From: Polaribacter pectinis
GTDB taxonomy: Bacteria; Bacteroidota; Bacteroidia; Flavobacteriales; Flavobacteriaceae
Direction of reading: 5' to 3'
DNA length: 64,000 nucleotides
Assembly: GCF_014352875.1 (NCBI RefSeq)
Contig: NZ_CP060695.1
Location: 3,317,501 to 3,381,500 of the forward strand
Positions 25,722 through 34,035 of this stretch are shown here, in pieces (positions within the stretch are counted from its first letter, which is position 1; every line of letters begins with the position of its first letter). Under the pieces are notes generated by a model. It was not told the origin of the DNA and ran no database searches. It worked only from the letters and a program-made list of their open reading frames with translations. Both the position numbers and the translations under genes were made by a program.

Positions 25722-25982
25722 ATGGCACATAAAAAAGGTGTAGGTAGTTCGAAGAATGGTAGAGAATCAGAATCGAAACGACTAGGAGTAAAAATATTTG
25801 GAGGACAAGCTGCAATTGCAGGAAATATTATTGTTCGTCAGAGAGGTACAACTCACAATCCAGGTGAAAACGTTTACATGGGTAAAGATCATACTTTACA
25901 TGCAAAGGTTGATGGAGTAGTTGAATTTAGAAAGAAAAAAGACAACAGATCTTATGTTTCTATAACTCCTTTTGAAGCTTAA
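25722..25982 (+). CDS. rpmA: 50S ribosomal protein L27
   Basis: 86 residues; [20 protein letters not shown] followed by [23 protein letters not shown] and [14 protein letters not shown] is unmistakable L27. The N-terminal tail reaches the peptidyl-transferase centre in other bacteria. There is no Firmicutes-type N-terminal propeptide. It is cotranscribed with rplU and followed by a strong terminator. Confidence 0.98.
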   Translation: MAHKKGVGSSKNGRESESKRLGVKIFGGQAAIAGNIIVRQRGTTHNPGENVYMGKDHTLHAKVDGVVEFRKKKDNRSYVSITPFEA

Positions 25983-26006
25983 TATATTTAAGCTTTTAAA
26001 ATTATT

Positions 26007-26045
26007 AAAAAACCGTTTAAACAATTTTTGTTTAAACGGTTTTTT
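26007..26045 (+). terminator. Terminator of rplU-rpmA
   Basis: A 17-bp stem containing AACCGTTTAAACA and its complement with a 5-nt loop and T run, 25 bp after the rpmA stop. Confidence 0.92.
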
Positions 26046-26110
26046 GTTTTAGAACATTCTATTATTCTAATTCAGTTTGTTTGGCTAACTTTAAACTCTA
26101 AATTTACCTC

Positions 26111-28033
26111 ATGAAACTAGTCCTTAAATTCATTCTCTTTTTCTTCGCATTCTCTTTTTATGCTCAATCTGAAGAAGCTTCTCAAGAAAAATATACCTAT
26201 AAATTAGAAAAGCTAATTTTAGAAAATAAAAAAGATTCAACTGCTTATTATTTAGAAAAAATAGTTCCTTCTGATTACAAATCAATTTTAGAGAAAATTC
26301 TTAATAGAACAGAAATTTCTTATGCAGATAGTTATCAGTTTTTTTCAAGTGTAGCCAATCGAAATACAATAAGCTATGAGCAGGTTTCTAAATTTATAGA
26401 TGATTTTATAAAAGAGCCAAAAGATAAAACTATTAACGAAGACTATTTTAAAATAAAATGGGATCAAGTTTATAAGTTAAGAGATGAAGTTAGCATAGAT
26501 TTAGCTTCAGAAAAGCAGAAAGAGTTAGAAAACTATGTACTTCGTTTTAAAGATTCTGATATTAAAGTTCAAAAGGCCAAATTAAAATTAAGAACACATT
26601 CGTTAGTTCTTTTTCAAATAGAACAAGATGTAGAAAATGGAAAAAAAATAGCTTTAGAAAGTTTAAAAAAAGCAAGGGAATTAAAAGATAAAGAGCTTCA
26701 AATTATTTTTTTATACCATTTATCAGATTTTTTACTTTTAGAAAGAAAATTACAAGAATATATAGATGTTAGTGAAGAAAGTTTAAAATTAGAAGCAGAA
26801 CTTCCAGAAAAAACGCCTTACTATTACGCAACTACACAACATTTAATAGATGCTTATATCTATAAAGGAGGAAACAATGAGAGAGTTAATTTTCTTATCG
26901 AAGAGCTCTATAATAATAGTTTAACTAGAATACAAACATATTCTTTATACTTAAAATTAATTTCATTTAGTGAACCTAGTTCAAATGTTAAAAATGAAAT
27001 TTTAAATAAGTTTGAGGTTTCTGATGTAAATGAATTGATGGAAAAATTTAAAATATTAGGTAAAGATTTAAATCCTAATGATTTTTTTCATATTTTAAAT
27101 GAAGGTTCACGAGCATTAGAAGTTAATAAATTTTATACTGAAGCTCTAGATTATAAAGAAAAGGCTATAGTACTTACCAGAAAAATTTATTCAGAAGATT
27201 TATCTACATCTCTAGCAAATTACAAGACAGACCAGGCAGTAAAACTTAAAGAAAAAGAAATAGTACACGAAAAAGAACAAACAAAATTATATGGTGTTAT
27301 TGCGTTACTTGCTATTATTTTATTTATTATATCATTATTGGTTATTTTAAAGGTTAAGAAACAATCTAAAGAACTTTCAGAAAAAAATAAATTAGTTGAG
27401 CAAACACTTAAAGAAAAAGAGTTATTAGTGAAAGAAGTTCATCACAGAGTTAAAAATAACTTTCAGATTGTATCTAGTTTATTAGAATTACAATCTAGAG
27501 GTATAGAAGATGAAAAAGCATTAGAATTGGCTAATGAGGGAAAGAATAGAGTAAAATCCATGGCTCTTATTCATCAAAAATTATATCAAAACGAAAGTGG
27601 TTTGGTAGATTTTGATGAATATATTAAGCTATTAATTAAAGAATTATCATCTTTATATGCTTCCGAAAACAAAATTAATACATCTATTTCTTCTGAAGGG
27701 ATGATGTTTGATGTGGATACTGCAATACCATTGGGTTTAATAATTAATGAAATTATAACAAATTCTTACAAATATGCATTTAGAAATAACAAAGAAAACA
27801 ATCTTTCTATTTCTATAAATAAAGAAAAAAGTAATGATTATAAACTTACTATAGAAGATAATGGTCCTGGTTTGTCTGATAATTTTGATGTAAAAAAAGC
27901 AAAAAGTTTAGGTTTGCGATTAATAAATAGATTGGTAAAGCAATTACATGGAAGCTTAAAGCAAACTAATAAAGAAGGGGCAAAATTCGAAATTTTATTT
28001 AAAGACAATAATGCTAGACAATTGGTAAATTGA
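26111..28033 (+). CDS. Sensor histidine kinase, HisKA_2 type, with periplasmic helical repeats
   Basis: 640 residues. Signal peptide (to about 18), then about 370 residues of alpha-helical TPR-like repeats, a membrane helix (LYGVIALLAIILFIISLLVIL, about 394-415), a short coiled coil, and the HisKA_2 domain with phospho-acceptor His in KEVHHRVKNNFQIVSSLLELQSR (two parts). The HATPase has GLIINEIITNSYKYAF and DNGPGLS, GLRLINRLVKQL. The LytTR-type regulator gene follows 98 bp later with its own promoter region; the two probably form a pair. GAACATT at 26052 may be a site for that regulator. The signal sensed is unknown. Confidence 0.92.
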   Translation: MKLVLKFILFFFAFSFYAQSEEASQEKYTYKLEKLILENKKDSTAYYLEKIVPSDYKSILEKILNRTEISYADSYQFFSSVANRNTISYEQVSKFIDDFIKEPKDKTINEDYFKIKWDQVYKLRDEVSIDLASEKQKELENYVLRFKDSDIKVQKAKLKLRTHSLVLFQIEQDVENGKKIALESLKKARELKDKELQIIFLYHLSDFLLLERKLQEYIDVSEESLKLEAELPEKTPYYYATTQHLIDAYIYKGGNNERVNFLIEELYNNSLTRIQTYSLYLKLISFSEPSSNVKNEILNKFEVSDVNELMEKFKILGKDLNPNDFFHILNEGSRALEVNKFYTEALDYKEKAIVLTRKIYSEDLSTSLANYKTDQAVKLKEKEIVHEKEQTKLYGVIALLAIILFIISLLVILKVKKQSKELSEKNKLVEQTLKEKELLVKEVHHRVKNNFQIVSSLLELQSRGIEDEKALELANEGKNRVKSMALIHQKLYQNESGLVDFDEYIKLLIKELSSLYASENKINTSISSEGMMFDVDTAIPLGLIINEIITNSYKYAFRNNKENNLSISINKEKSNDYKLTIEDNGPGLSDNFDVKKAKSLGLRLINRLVKQLHGSLKQTNKEGAKFEILFKDNNARQLVN

Positions 28034-28052
28034 TCTTTATAATCCATAAATG

Positions 28053-28067
28053 GTTGTTCAGAACATT
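28053..28067 (+). promoter_or_regulatory. GTTGTTCAGAACATT site upstream of the LytTR regulator gene
   Basis: A 15-bp sequence containing the palindrome TGTTC-A-GAACA, 65 bp before the regulator ATG and about 52 bp before a TACTTTAG box (28105-28112). An exact second copy lies downstream of the same gene at 28891-28905. Likely a binding site of the LytTR regulator. Confidence 0.5.
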
Positions 28068-28131
28068 TTATAGACCATTTGCACCAATTTGTAAATTGAA
28101 TTATTACTTTAGTCTTGTAATTAATTAAAAA

Positions 28132-28854
28132 ATGAGTAAAGTTAAAATTCTTGTTGTAGAAGATGAAATGATAATTGCAGATAATATTTGCGACGCTTTA
28201 ACCGATTTAGGTTACGAAACTTTAGAGCCAGCAATTAATTATACAGAAGCAATTGCAACTATAGATGCAGAAAAACCAGATATAGCAATTTTAGATATTC
28301 AATTATCTGGTAAAAAATCTGGAATAGATATAGCTAGAAAAATAAGAGAATCATATAATTTTCCTTTTATTTTTCTAACGTCTAATGCAGATTCTTTAAC
28401 TGTAAATTTGGCCAAAGAAGTAATGCCACCTGCTTATTTAATAAAACCATTTTCTAAAGATGAACTCTATACATCTATAGAAATAGCATTGCATAATTTT
28501 TCTAATAAAATAGGAAATATAGATTCTGAAAACTTAATCATTAAAGATTCCGTTTTTGTAAAAGATAAAGGTTTTTACAATAAAATTCATTTTAAAGATA
28601 TTTTATACCTTAAAAGTGCGCATGTTTACATAGAAATCATTTTAAAAAATCATCAGAAAATGGTTGTTAGAACTAGTTTAAATGATATTTTAGAGAAACT
28701 AGATGAAAGCTTCATTAGAATTCATAGAGGCTATATTGTTAATACACAACACTTATCACAAATCAATCATTCATCAGTAAAAATTTACAATGAAGAGCTT
28801 CCTATTGGTAAAAAATACAGAGAAGACATTGTAAAGAGAATTAATTTAATATAA
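28132..28854 (+). CDS. LytTR-family response regulator
   Basis: 240 residues. Receiver domain (1-125) with VEDE at 9-12, phospho-acceptor Asp55 in IAILDIQLSGK and the Lys of YLIKPFSKDEL; then a LytTR DNA-binding domain (about 140-240: FKDILYLKSAHVYIEI, VVRTSLNDILEKLDESFIRIHRGYIVN in parts, PIGKKYREDI). It pairs with the upstream HisKA_2 kinase. Exact 15-bp repeats flank the gene, suggesting autoregulation and control of a downstream transcript. Confidence 0.94.
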   Translation: MSKVKILVVEDEMIIADNICDALTDLGYETLEPAINYTEAIATIDAEKPDIAILDIQLSGKKSGIDIARKIRESYNFPFIFLTSNADSLTVNLAKEVMPPAYLIKPFSKDELYTSIEIALHNFSNKIGNIDSENLIIKDSVFVKDKGFYNKIHFKDILYLKSAHVYIEIILKNHQKMVVRTSLNDILEKLDESFIRIHRGYIVNTQHLSQINHSSVKIYNEELPIGKKYREDIVKRINLI

Positions 28855-28890
28855 GATTTATTGCCTATAATCTTTTTAGAACATTATAAT

Positions 28891-28905
28891 GTTGTTCAGA
28901 ACATT
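28891..28905 (+). promoter_or_regulatory. Second GTTGTTCAGAACATT site, upstream of a probable small RNA
   Basis: Identical over 15 bp to the site at 28053-28067, with an additional AGAACATT 10 bp before it (28878-28885). It stands about 55 bp upstream of a TAGTTTTAG box (28946-28954), the same layout as before the regulator gene. Confidence 0.5.
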
Positions 28906-28954
28906 AAATGGCTTAAAATTGAATTTTAGATGTAAATTTGACTAGTAGTTTTAG

Positions 28955-29052
28955 ATTGTTAATAACATATTTTTCGGGGGAATGGTTATGTTTTTGAAGC
29001 TAAATACTACTAATAATATTTTAAAGCTATCCTTTATTGGGTAGCTTTTTTT
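28955..29052 (+). ncRNA. Candidate small RNA (or leader) between the LytTR regulator and waaA
   Basis: The 249-bp gap holds a promoter-like box (TAGTTTTAG, 28946-28954) preceded by a LytTR-type site, and ends with an intrinsic terminator: AAAGCTATCC (29023-29032), TTTATT loop, GGGTAGCTTT and T run to 29052. The unit of about 100 nt includes a G-rich stretch TTTTTCGGGGGAATGG. A 20-codon frame starting ATGGTTATG (28982-29044) runs into the terminator stem, so a leader peptide is a second possibility. Family unknown. Confidence 0.45.
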
Positions 29053-29103
29053 GCTTTCAATTTATTTGATGTTTAATACCTTCAATTTTGTACTTTTACA
29101 AGT

Positions 29104-30336
29104 ATGAAATTCTTGTACGATTTTGCAATTTTTTTGGCTTCACTATTATTGCCAATAGTCGCCATCTTCAATAAAAAAATAACACTTTTTGTTGATGGTA
29201 GAAAAGAAACATTTTCTAAAATTGAAGCCTTAAAAAATGAAAAAGTAATTTGGTTTCATGCAGCGTCATTAGGCGAATTCGAACAAGCAAGACCAATAAT
29301 TGAAGATTTAAAAAAGAAGGCTAAAAAATATAAAATTTTAGTTACTTTTTTCTCGCCTTCAGGATATGAAATCCGAAAGAATTATAATTTAGCTGATGTT
29401 ATTTGTTATTTGCCACTAGATTCTAAATCGAACGCAAGAAAATTTGTAAAAACTGTAAACCCAGAATTGGCAGTTTTTATAAAATATGAATTTTGGCCAA
29501 ACCTCTTAAATGAATTAAAGAACAAGAAAGTTCCTACTATTCTAGTTTCAGGAATTTTAAGAGAAAAGCAATTGTTTTTTAAGAGTTATGGAAGTTTTAT
29601 GCGAAAATCTTTGGAAGCATTCCATCACTTTTTTGTACAAGATTTAAATTCAGAAAAATTACTGAATTCTATCAATTTTAAAAATGTAACTGTTGCAGGA
29701 GATACTCGTTTCGATAGAGTTTTAGAAATATTAGAACAAGATAATGCGTTAGATTTTATCAATCAATTTAAAGACGATAAATACACAGTTGTTGCAGGAA
29801 GTACTTGGCAAGAAGACGAAGAGTTATTAGTGAATTACATTAATAATAAAGCTTCAGAAGACGAGAAATTTATTATTGCACCACATAATATTAAAAATGA
29901 TGCAATTTTAGAGCTTCAAAAATCAATCAATAAAAAAACAGTGTTATTTTCTGAAAAAGAAGGTGAAAATTTAAAAGATTATCAAGTTTTTATAATTGAT
30001 ACTATTGGTATTTTAACCAAAATTTACGCAGCTGCAGATATAGCTTATGTTGGTGGAGGTTTAAAAACAGGATTACATAATATTTTAGAGCCAGCAACTT
30101 TCGGAATTCCGGTTGTCATTGGAAACAAATACGAAAAATTTAAAGAAGCAGTAGATTTAGTGAAAATAGGAGGTTGTCTTTCTATTAAAAATCAGCAAGA
30201 ATTTACTTCAACTTTTATCAATTTAAAAAAAGATATAAATTTTAGAAACTTAACCGGAATTATCAACAAAAAATACATTGAAGATAATTTAGGAGCAACA
30301 AAATTAATTATGAATTATATAAAAACGAAACTATAA
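29104..30336 (+). CDS. waaA: 3-deoxy-D-manno-octulosonic acid (Kdo) transferase
   Basis: 410 residues. WaaA transfers Kdo from CMP-Kdo to lipid IV-A at the cytoplasmic face of the inner membrane. Visible family marks: N-terminal membrane anchor (FAIFLASLLLPIVAIF), WFHAASLGEFEQARPII with the catalytic Glu, VTFFSPSGYE, LPLDSKSNARKFV, KYEFWPN, and the C-terminal half AGSTWQEDEE, APHNI, YVGGGLKTGLHNILEPATFGIPV. Length is typical. The next gene starts 2 bp later but is unrelated in function. Confidence 0.96.
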   Translation: MKFLYDFAIFLASLLLPIVAIFNKKITLFVDGRKETFSKIEALKNEKVIWFHAASLGEFEQARPIIEDLKKKAKKYKILVTFFSPSGYEIRKNYNLADVICYLPLDSKSNARKFVKTVNPELAVFIKYEFWPNLLNELKNKKVPTILVSGILREKQLFFKSYGSFMRKSLEAFHHFFVQDLNSEKLLNSINFKNVTVAGDTRFDRVLEILEQDNALDFINQFKDDKYTVVAGSTWQEDEELLVNYINNKASEDEKFIIAPHNIKNDAILELQKSINKKTVLFSEKEGENLKDYQVFIIDTIGILTKIYAAADIAYVGGGLKTGLHNILEPATFGIPVVIGNKYEKFKEAVDLVKIGGCLSIKNQQEFTSTFINLKKDINFRNLTGIINKKYIEDNLGATKLIMNYIKTKL

Positions 30337-30338
30337 AA

Positions 30339-30896
30339 ATGGATTTTATTTTACAGCCTTGGCCTTGGTATGTTGGTGGGCCATTAATTGCATTGTCACT
30401 TTTTCTCTATTTTTATTTTGGAAAAAATTTTGGAGCTTCTACAAATTTCGAAACGTTATGTACAATGGCTGGCGCAGGAAAAGTGTCGGATTATTTTAAG
30501 AAAGATTGGAAAGAACGTGATTTTGCATTGCTTTTTGTAGTCGGTTTAATTATTGGAGGTTTTATTTCAGCGATGTATTTAATTCCAAATCAGAATATAG
30601 ATTTAAACCCAAAAACAGTTCAAGAATTAACAGATTTAGGGTTTAGCAATGTTGCGAATCAATATTTTCCTGACGAAATTTTTAGCGAAGAAGTTGTGTT
30701 TTCTTTGAAAGGATTTTTAATACTAATCTTATCTGGAGTTCTAATCGGTTTTGGAACACGTTATGCAGGTGGTTGTACTTCTGGACACGCAATTACAGGT
30801 TTAAGTAGTTTGCAATTGCCATCTTTATTAGCGGTAATTGGCTTTTTTATTGGCGGTATTATTGCTGCTTGGTTTATAATTCCTATTTTATTTTAG
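30339..30896 (+). CDS. YeeE/YedE-family transporter, first half
   Basis: 185 residues, about five membrane helices, with the family hallmark GFGTRYAGGCTSGHAITG near residue 140, whose Cys is the thiosulfate-handling residue in characterised YeeE. It is encoded 2 bp before a second, shorter member; the pair together equals one full-length YeeE. Likely a sulfur-compound (thiosulfate) importer of the inner membrane. Position before the molybdopterin operon may reflect sulfur supply, which is only inference. Confidence 0.88.
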   Translation: MDFILQPWPWYVGGPLIALSLFLYFYFGKNFGASTNFETLCTMAGAGKVSDYFKKDWKERDFALLFVVGLIIGGFISAMYLIPNQNIDLNPKTVQELTDLGFSNVANQYFPDEIFSEEVVFSLKGFLILILSGVLIGFGTRYAGGCTSGHAITGLSSLQLPSLLAVIGFFIGGIIAAWFIIPILF

Positions 30897-30898
30897 CT

Positions 30899-31312
30899 AT
30901 GAAAAACATAAAATTTTTAATACTCGGAATCTTTTTCGCAATTGTATTAAGTAAAACAGAGGCAATTTCTTGGTATCGTTTTTACGAAATGTTCCGTTTT
31001 CAATCTTTTCATATGTTTGGAATTATTGGAGGAGCAGTTGTAATTTCAGCAATAATTATGCAATTGTTTAAAAGCGGAAAAATAAAAGATATCAATGGAA
31101 ATAAAATTGTTCCTAAACCAAAGGAAAAAGGATTTATAAGCACTGTTTTAGGAGGAACATTATTCGGTTTAGGCTGGGGAATTTCTGGAGCTTGTGCAGC
31201 ACCAATTTTTGTAATTCTTGGTTTTAAATTTTTACCGGCTTTAATTTTATTAGTTGGTGCACTTTTAGGAGCTTTTCTATATGGAATTATAAGTAAAAAA
31301 CTTCCAAATTAA
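30899..31312 (+). CDS. YeeE/YedE-family transporter, second half (DUF6691 type)
   Basis: 137 residues from the ATG at 30899, which fits the 2-bp spacing after the previous stop; a TTG at 30869 is a less likely start. Four membrane helices, with the hallmark FGLGWGISGACAAP carrying the second conserved cysteine. The two half-size proteins are expected to pair in the membrane. Confidence 0.85.
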   Translation: MKNIKFLILGIFFAIVLSKTEAISWYRFYEMFRFQSFHMFGIIGGAVVISAIIMQLFKSGKIKDINGNKIVPKPKEKGFISTVLGGTLFGLGWGISGACAAPIFVILGFKFLPALILLVGALLGAFLYGIISKKLPN

Positions 31313-31376
31313 AATAACAGATTAGTGACTGTTATTATATAGTAAGCATTAAAAACAGTGAAATTTTGCAATATAA

Positions 31377-32369
31377 ATGAGCAAGTTAATAGACAATTTT
31401 GGGCGACAAATGGAGTATGTACGTTTAGCGGTTACAGATCGCTGTAACTTGCGTTGCCAATATTGTATGCCAGCTCATGGAATAGATATTGTACCAAGAC
31501 AAGAGCTACTTACTTTTAAAGAAATGTATCGTTTAATTCGTGTTTTAACTGAATTGGGCGTTAAAAAAGTACGTTTAACTGGTGGCGAACCTTTTGTACG
31601 TAAAGACTTTGTCGGTTTTTTAGAAATGTTGTCTTACAACGATTTGTTAGATGCCATTAATATTACCACAAATGGAGCATTGATTTCTCAACATATTCCA
31701 ATCATTGAAAAGTTAGAAAAAGTAAAACACATCAATTTAAGTATTGATAGTTTACAGCGAGAAAAATTCGCTAAAATTACCAGAAGAGACGTTTTTCCTG
31801 AAGTTTATAAAACCTTTGAATTATTAGAAAAAAGTAGCTTAAATTTAAAATTGAATGTAGTTGTACAATCTGGTTTTAATACAGATGAAATTGTAGATTT
31901 TGTAAGATTGACAAAAGATAAAAACGTTGCAGTCAGATTTATTGAAGAAATGCCTTTCAATGGAAAAGGACAACGTGAAATGCAAGAAAATTGGACGTTC
32001 AACAAGATTTTAAACGAGATAAAAACAGAGTTTGATGTTCAAGAAATTAAATCTGAAAAATCATCTACATCAAGAAATTATAAAGTTGAAAATCATTTAG
32101 GTTCTGTTGGAATTATTCCTGCGTTTACAAGAACCATTTGTAACGATTGTAATAGAATTAGAATTACTTCCACAGGAACTTTTAAAAATTGTTTGTTTGA
32201 TGATGGTGTTTTTAATTTGCGAGATTTTATAAGAAAAGGAGCATCCAATGACGATTTAAAAGAACTCTTTTTAGGTTTGGTGAAAAATAAACCTGAAAAT
32301 GGTTTTATCGCAGAAGCAAATAGAAAAGATGGTGGCGCTTCTGAAAGTATGAGTACAATAGGAGGATAA
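31377..32369 (+). CDS. moaA: GTP 3',8-cyclase
   Basis: 330 residues. First enzyme of molybdenum cofactor synthesis, a radical-SAM protein making 3',8-cyclo-GTP. The first cluster motif is CNLRCQYC (C-x3-C-x2-C) near residue 22, the GGEP motif is LTGGEPFVRKD, the C-terminal cluster is CNDCNRIRITSTGTFKNC, and the essential GG pair ends the protein (MSTIGG). It opens an operon moaA-moeA-moaC-mob-moeB; moeA starts 2 bp later. Confidence 0.98.
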   Translation: MSKLIDNFGRQMEYVRLAVTDRCNLRCQYCMPAHGIDIVPRQELLTFKEMYRLIRVLTELGVKKVRLTGGEPFVRKDFVGFLEMLSYNDLLDAINITTNGALISQHIPIIEKLEKVKHINLSIDSLQREKFAKITRRDVFPEVYKTFELLEKSSLNLKLNVVVQSGFNTDEIVDFVRLTKDKNVAVRFIEEMPFNGKGQREMQENWTFNKILNEIKTEFDVQEIKSEKSSTSRNYKVENHLGSVGIIPAFTRTICNDCNRIRITSTGTFKNCLFDDGVFNLRDFIRKGASNDDLKELFLGLVKNKPENGFIAEANRKDGGASESMSTIGG

Positions 32370-32371
32370 AT

Positions 32372-33559
32372 ATGATTTCAGTAAAAGAGGCAAAAAAAAT
32401 AATTTTAAACTCAACTCAAAATTTTCGAGTTGAAGAAATTCCGTTTATAAAATCTGTTGATAGAATTTTAAAAGAAAATATTCTTGCAGATAGAGATTTC
32501 CCTCCATTTAATAGAGTTTCTATGGATGGAATTGCAATTGACTTTACATCATTCAAAAACGGACAAAGAAGCTTTAAAATTGAAGGAATTCAAGGTGCGG
32601 GAAGTGAGCAAATTTCACTAAATAATCCAGAAAATTGTATTGAAGTTATGACTGGCGCAGTTTTGCCTAATAATACAAATACAGTAATTCGTTATGAAGA
32701 TGTTACCATCGAAAGCGGAATCGTAACAATTAATATTGATGAAATTAAAGACGCCCAAAATGTTCATCCAAAAGGAAAAGATAGAAAAATTGGCGATTTA
32801 TTAATCAAAAAAAACACAAAAATATCAGCATCAGAAGTTGGTGTTTTGGCAACCGTTGGAAAATCGCTTGTAAAAGTTGCAAAGCAACCAAAAGTTATGA
32901 TTGTTTCCACTGGTGATGAATTGGTTGGTGTAGATGAAATTCCTTTAGAACATCAAATAAGAAGATCTAATGTTTTTACATTGGTTTCATTATTGGAAAG
33001 ATTACATATTCCTTCTGAAACTGCTCATATTACAGATGATAAACCTATTTTAAAACAAAAAATAGAAAGGTATTTGCAAGAATATGACGTTTTGCTTTTC
33101 AGTGGAGCAGTCAGTAAAGGTAAATTCGATTTTTTACCAGAAGTTTTTGATGAATTGGGTGTAGAAAAATTGTTTCATAAAATCACACAAAGACCTGGGA
33201 AACCTTTCTTTTATGGCAAAACCAGTAGATGTAATGTGTTCGGATTTCCTGGAAATCCTATTTCGACATTTGTAAATTGTTTGGCTTATTTTTATCCTTG
33301 GTATTATAAATCAGTTGGAGTAGAGGTTGAAGAGGAAACCGCAATTTTATCAGAAGATTTTGTTTTTAAACCGAGCTTAACTTATTTTTTACAAGTAAAA
33401 TTAAGTTACAAATTTGGGCATTTAGTGGCAACTCCAATTACTGGAAATGGTTCTGGAGATTTAGCAAGTTTGGTAAATGCAGATGCTTTTATTCAATTAC
33501 CAAATGATAAAAATGAATTTAAAAGTGGAGAAGTTTTTCCAATAATTAGATATAGATAA
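32372..33559 (+). CDS. moeA: Molybdopterin molybdenumtransferase
   Basis: 395 residues. Inserts molybdate into adenylylated molybdopterin. Marks include DRDFPPFNRVSMDGIAI, MTGAVLPNNTNTVIRYED, VSTGDELVG, LLFSGAVSKGKFDF (usual SGGVSxGxxD, with Ala at the second Gly), RPGKPFFYG and FGFPGNPISTFVNC. Length is normal. Its stop codon overlaps the moaC start by one base. Confidence 0.97.
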   Translation: MISVKEAKKIILNSTQNFRVEEIPFIKSVDRILKENILADRDFPPFNRVSMDGIAIDFTSFKNGQRSFKIEGIQGAGSEQISLNNPENCIEVMTGAVLPNNTNTVIRYEDVTIESGIVTINIDEIKDAQNVHPKGKDRKIGDLLIKKNTKISASEVGVLATVGKSLVKVAKQPKVMIVSTGDELVGVDEIPLEHQIRRSNVFTLVSLLERLHIPSETAHITDDKPILKQKIERYLQEYDVLLFSGAVSKGKFDFLPEVFDELGVEKLFHKITQRPGKPFFYGKTSRCNVFGFPGNPISTFVNCLAYFYPWYYKSVGVEVEEETAILSEDFVFKPSLTYFLQVKLSYKFGHLVATPITGNGSGDLASLVNADAFIQLPNDKNEFKSGEVFPIIRYR

Positions 33560-34035
33560 TGAGTGATTTCACACACATAAACAAAAAAGGAAATCCTAAA
33601 ATGGTAAATGTTTCTGATAAGAAAATTACCAAAAGAACAGCAATTGCAAAAGCAACAATGTTTTTAGGAAAAGAAGTGATTTCTAATTTTTCAAATGATG
33701 AATTAACTACCAAAAAAGGCCCCGTTTTTCAAACAGCGATTATTGCAGGAATTCAGGGTGTTAAAAAAACATCAGAATTAATACCAATGTGTCATCCATT
33801 ATTAATTAATGGTGTAGATATTGATATTAAAATTATTGATTCAGAAAATGTAGAAGTGCTTTGTGAAGTTACAATTGAAGGAAAAACAGGCGTAGAAATG
33901 GAAGCTTTAACTGGCGCAAATATTACTTGTTTAACAATTTATGATATGTGTAAAAGCATCAGTCAAAAAATGGTGATTAAAGAAGTAATGTTGGTAGAAA
34001 AAACGGGAGGAAAATCGGATATTAATAATGGCTAA
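33559..34035 (+). CDS. moaC: Cyclic pyranopterin monophosphate synthase
   Basis: 158 residues. Converts 3',8-cyclo-GTP to cyclic pyranopterin monophosphate. Typical motifs: KGNPKMVNVSDKKITKRTA, KGPVFQTAIIAGIQGVKKTSELIPMCHPL (in parts) with catalytic His, EVTIEGKTGVEMEALTGAN, LTIYDMCKS and EKTGGKSD. The 3' end overlaps the next gene by 8 bp, indicating tight coupling. Confidence 0.98.
   Translation: MSDFTHINKKGNPKMVNVSDKKITKRTAIAKATMFLGKEVISNFSNDELTTKKGPVFQTAIIAGIQGVKKTSELIPMCHPLLINGVDIDIKIIDSENVEVLCEVTIEGKTGVEMEALTGANITCLTIYDMCKSISQKMVIKEVMLVEKTGGKSDINNG

Noticed and set aside
28982..29044. 20-codon frame MVMFLKLNTTNNILKLSFIG as a gene
   Set aside because: It runs into the terminator stem and has no features of its own; kept only as an alternative reading of the candidate small RNA.
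30339..31312. Split YeeE gene as a frameshifted pseudogene
   Set aside because: Two half-size YeeE/YedE proteins with separate hallmark cysteines and a clean 2-bp junction are a known arrangement.
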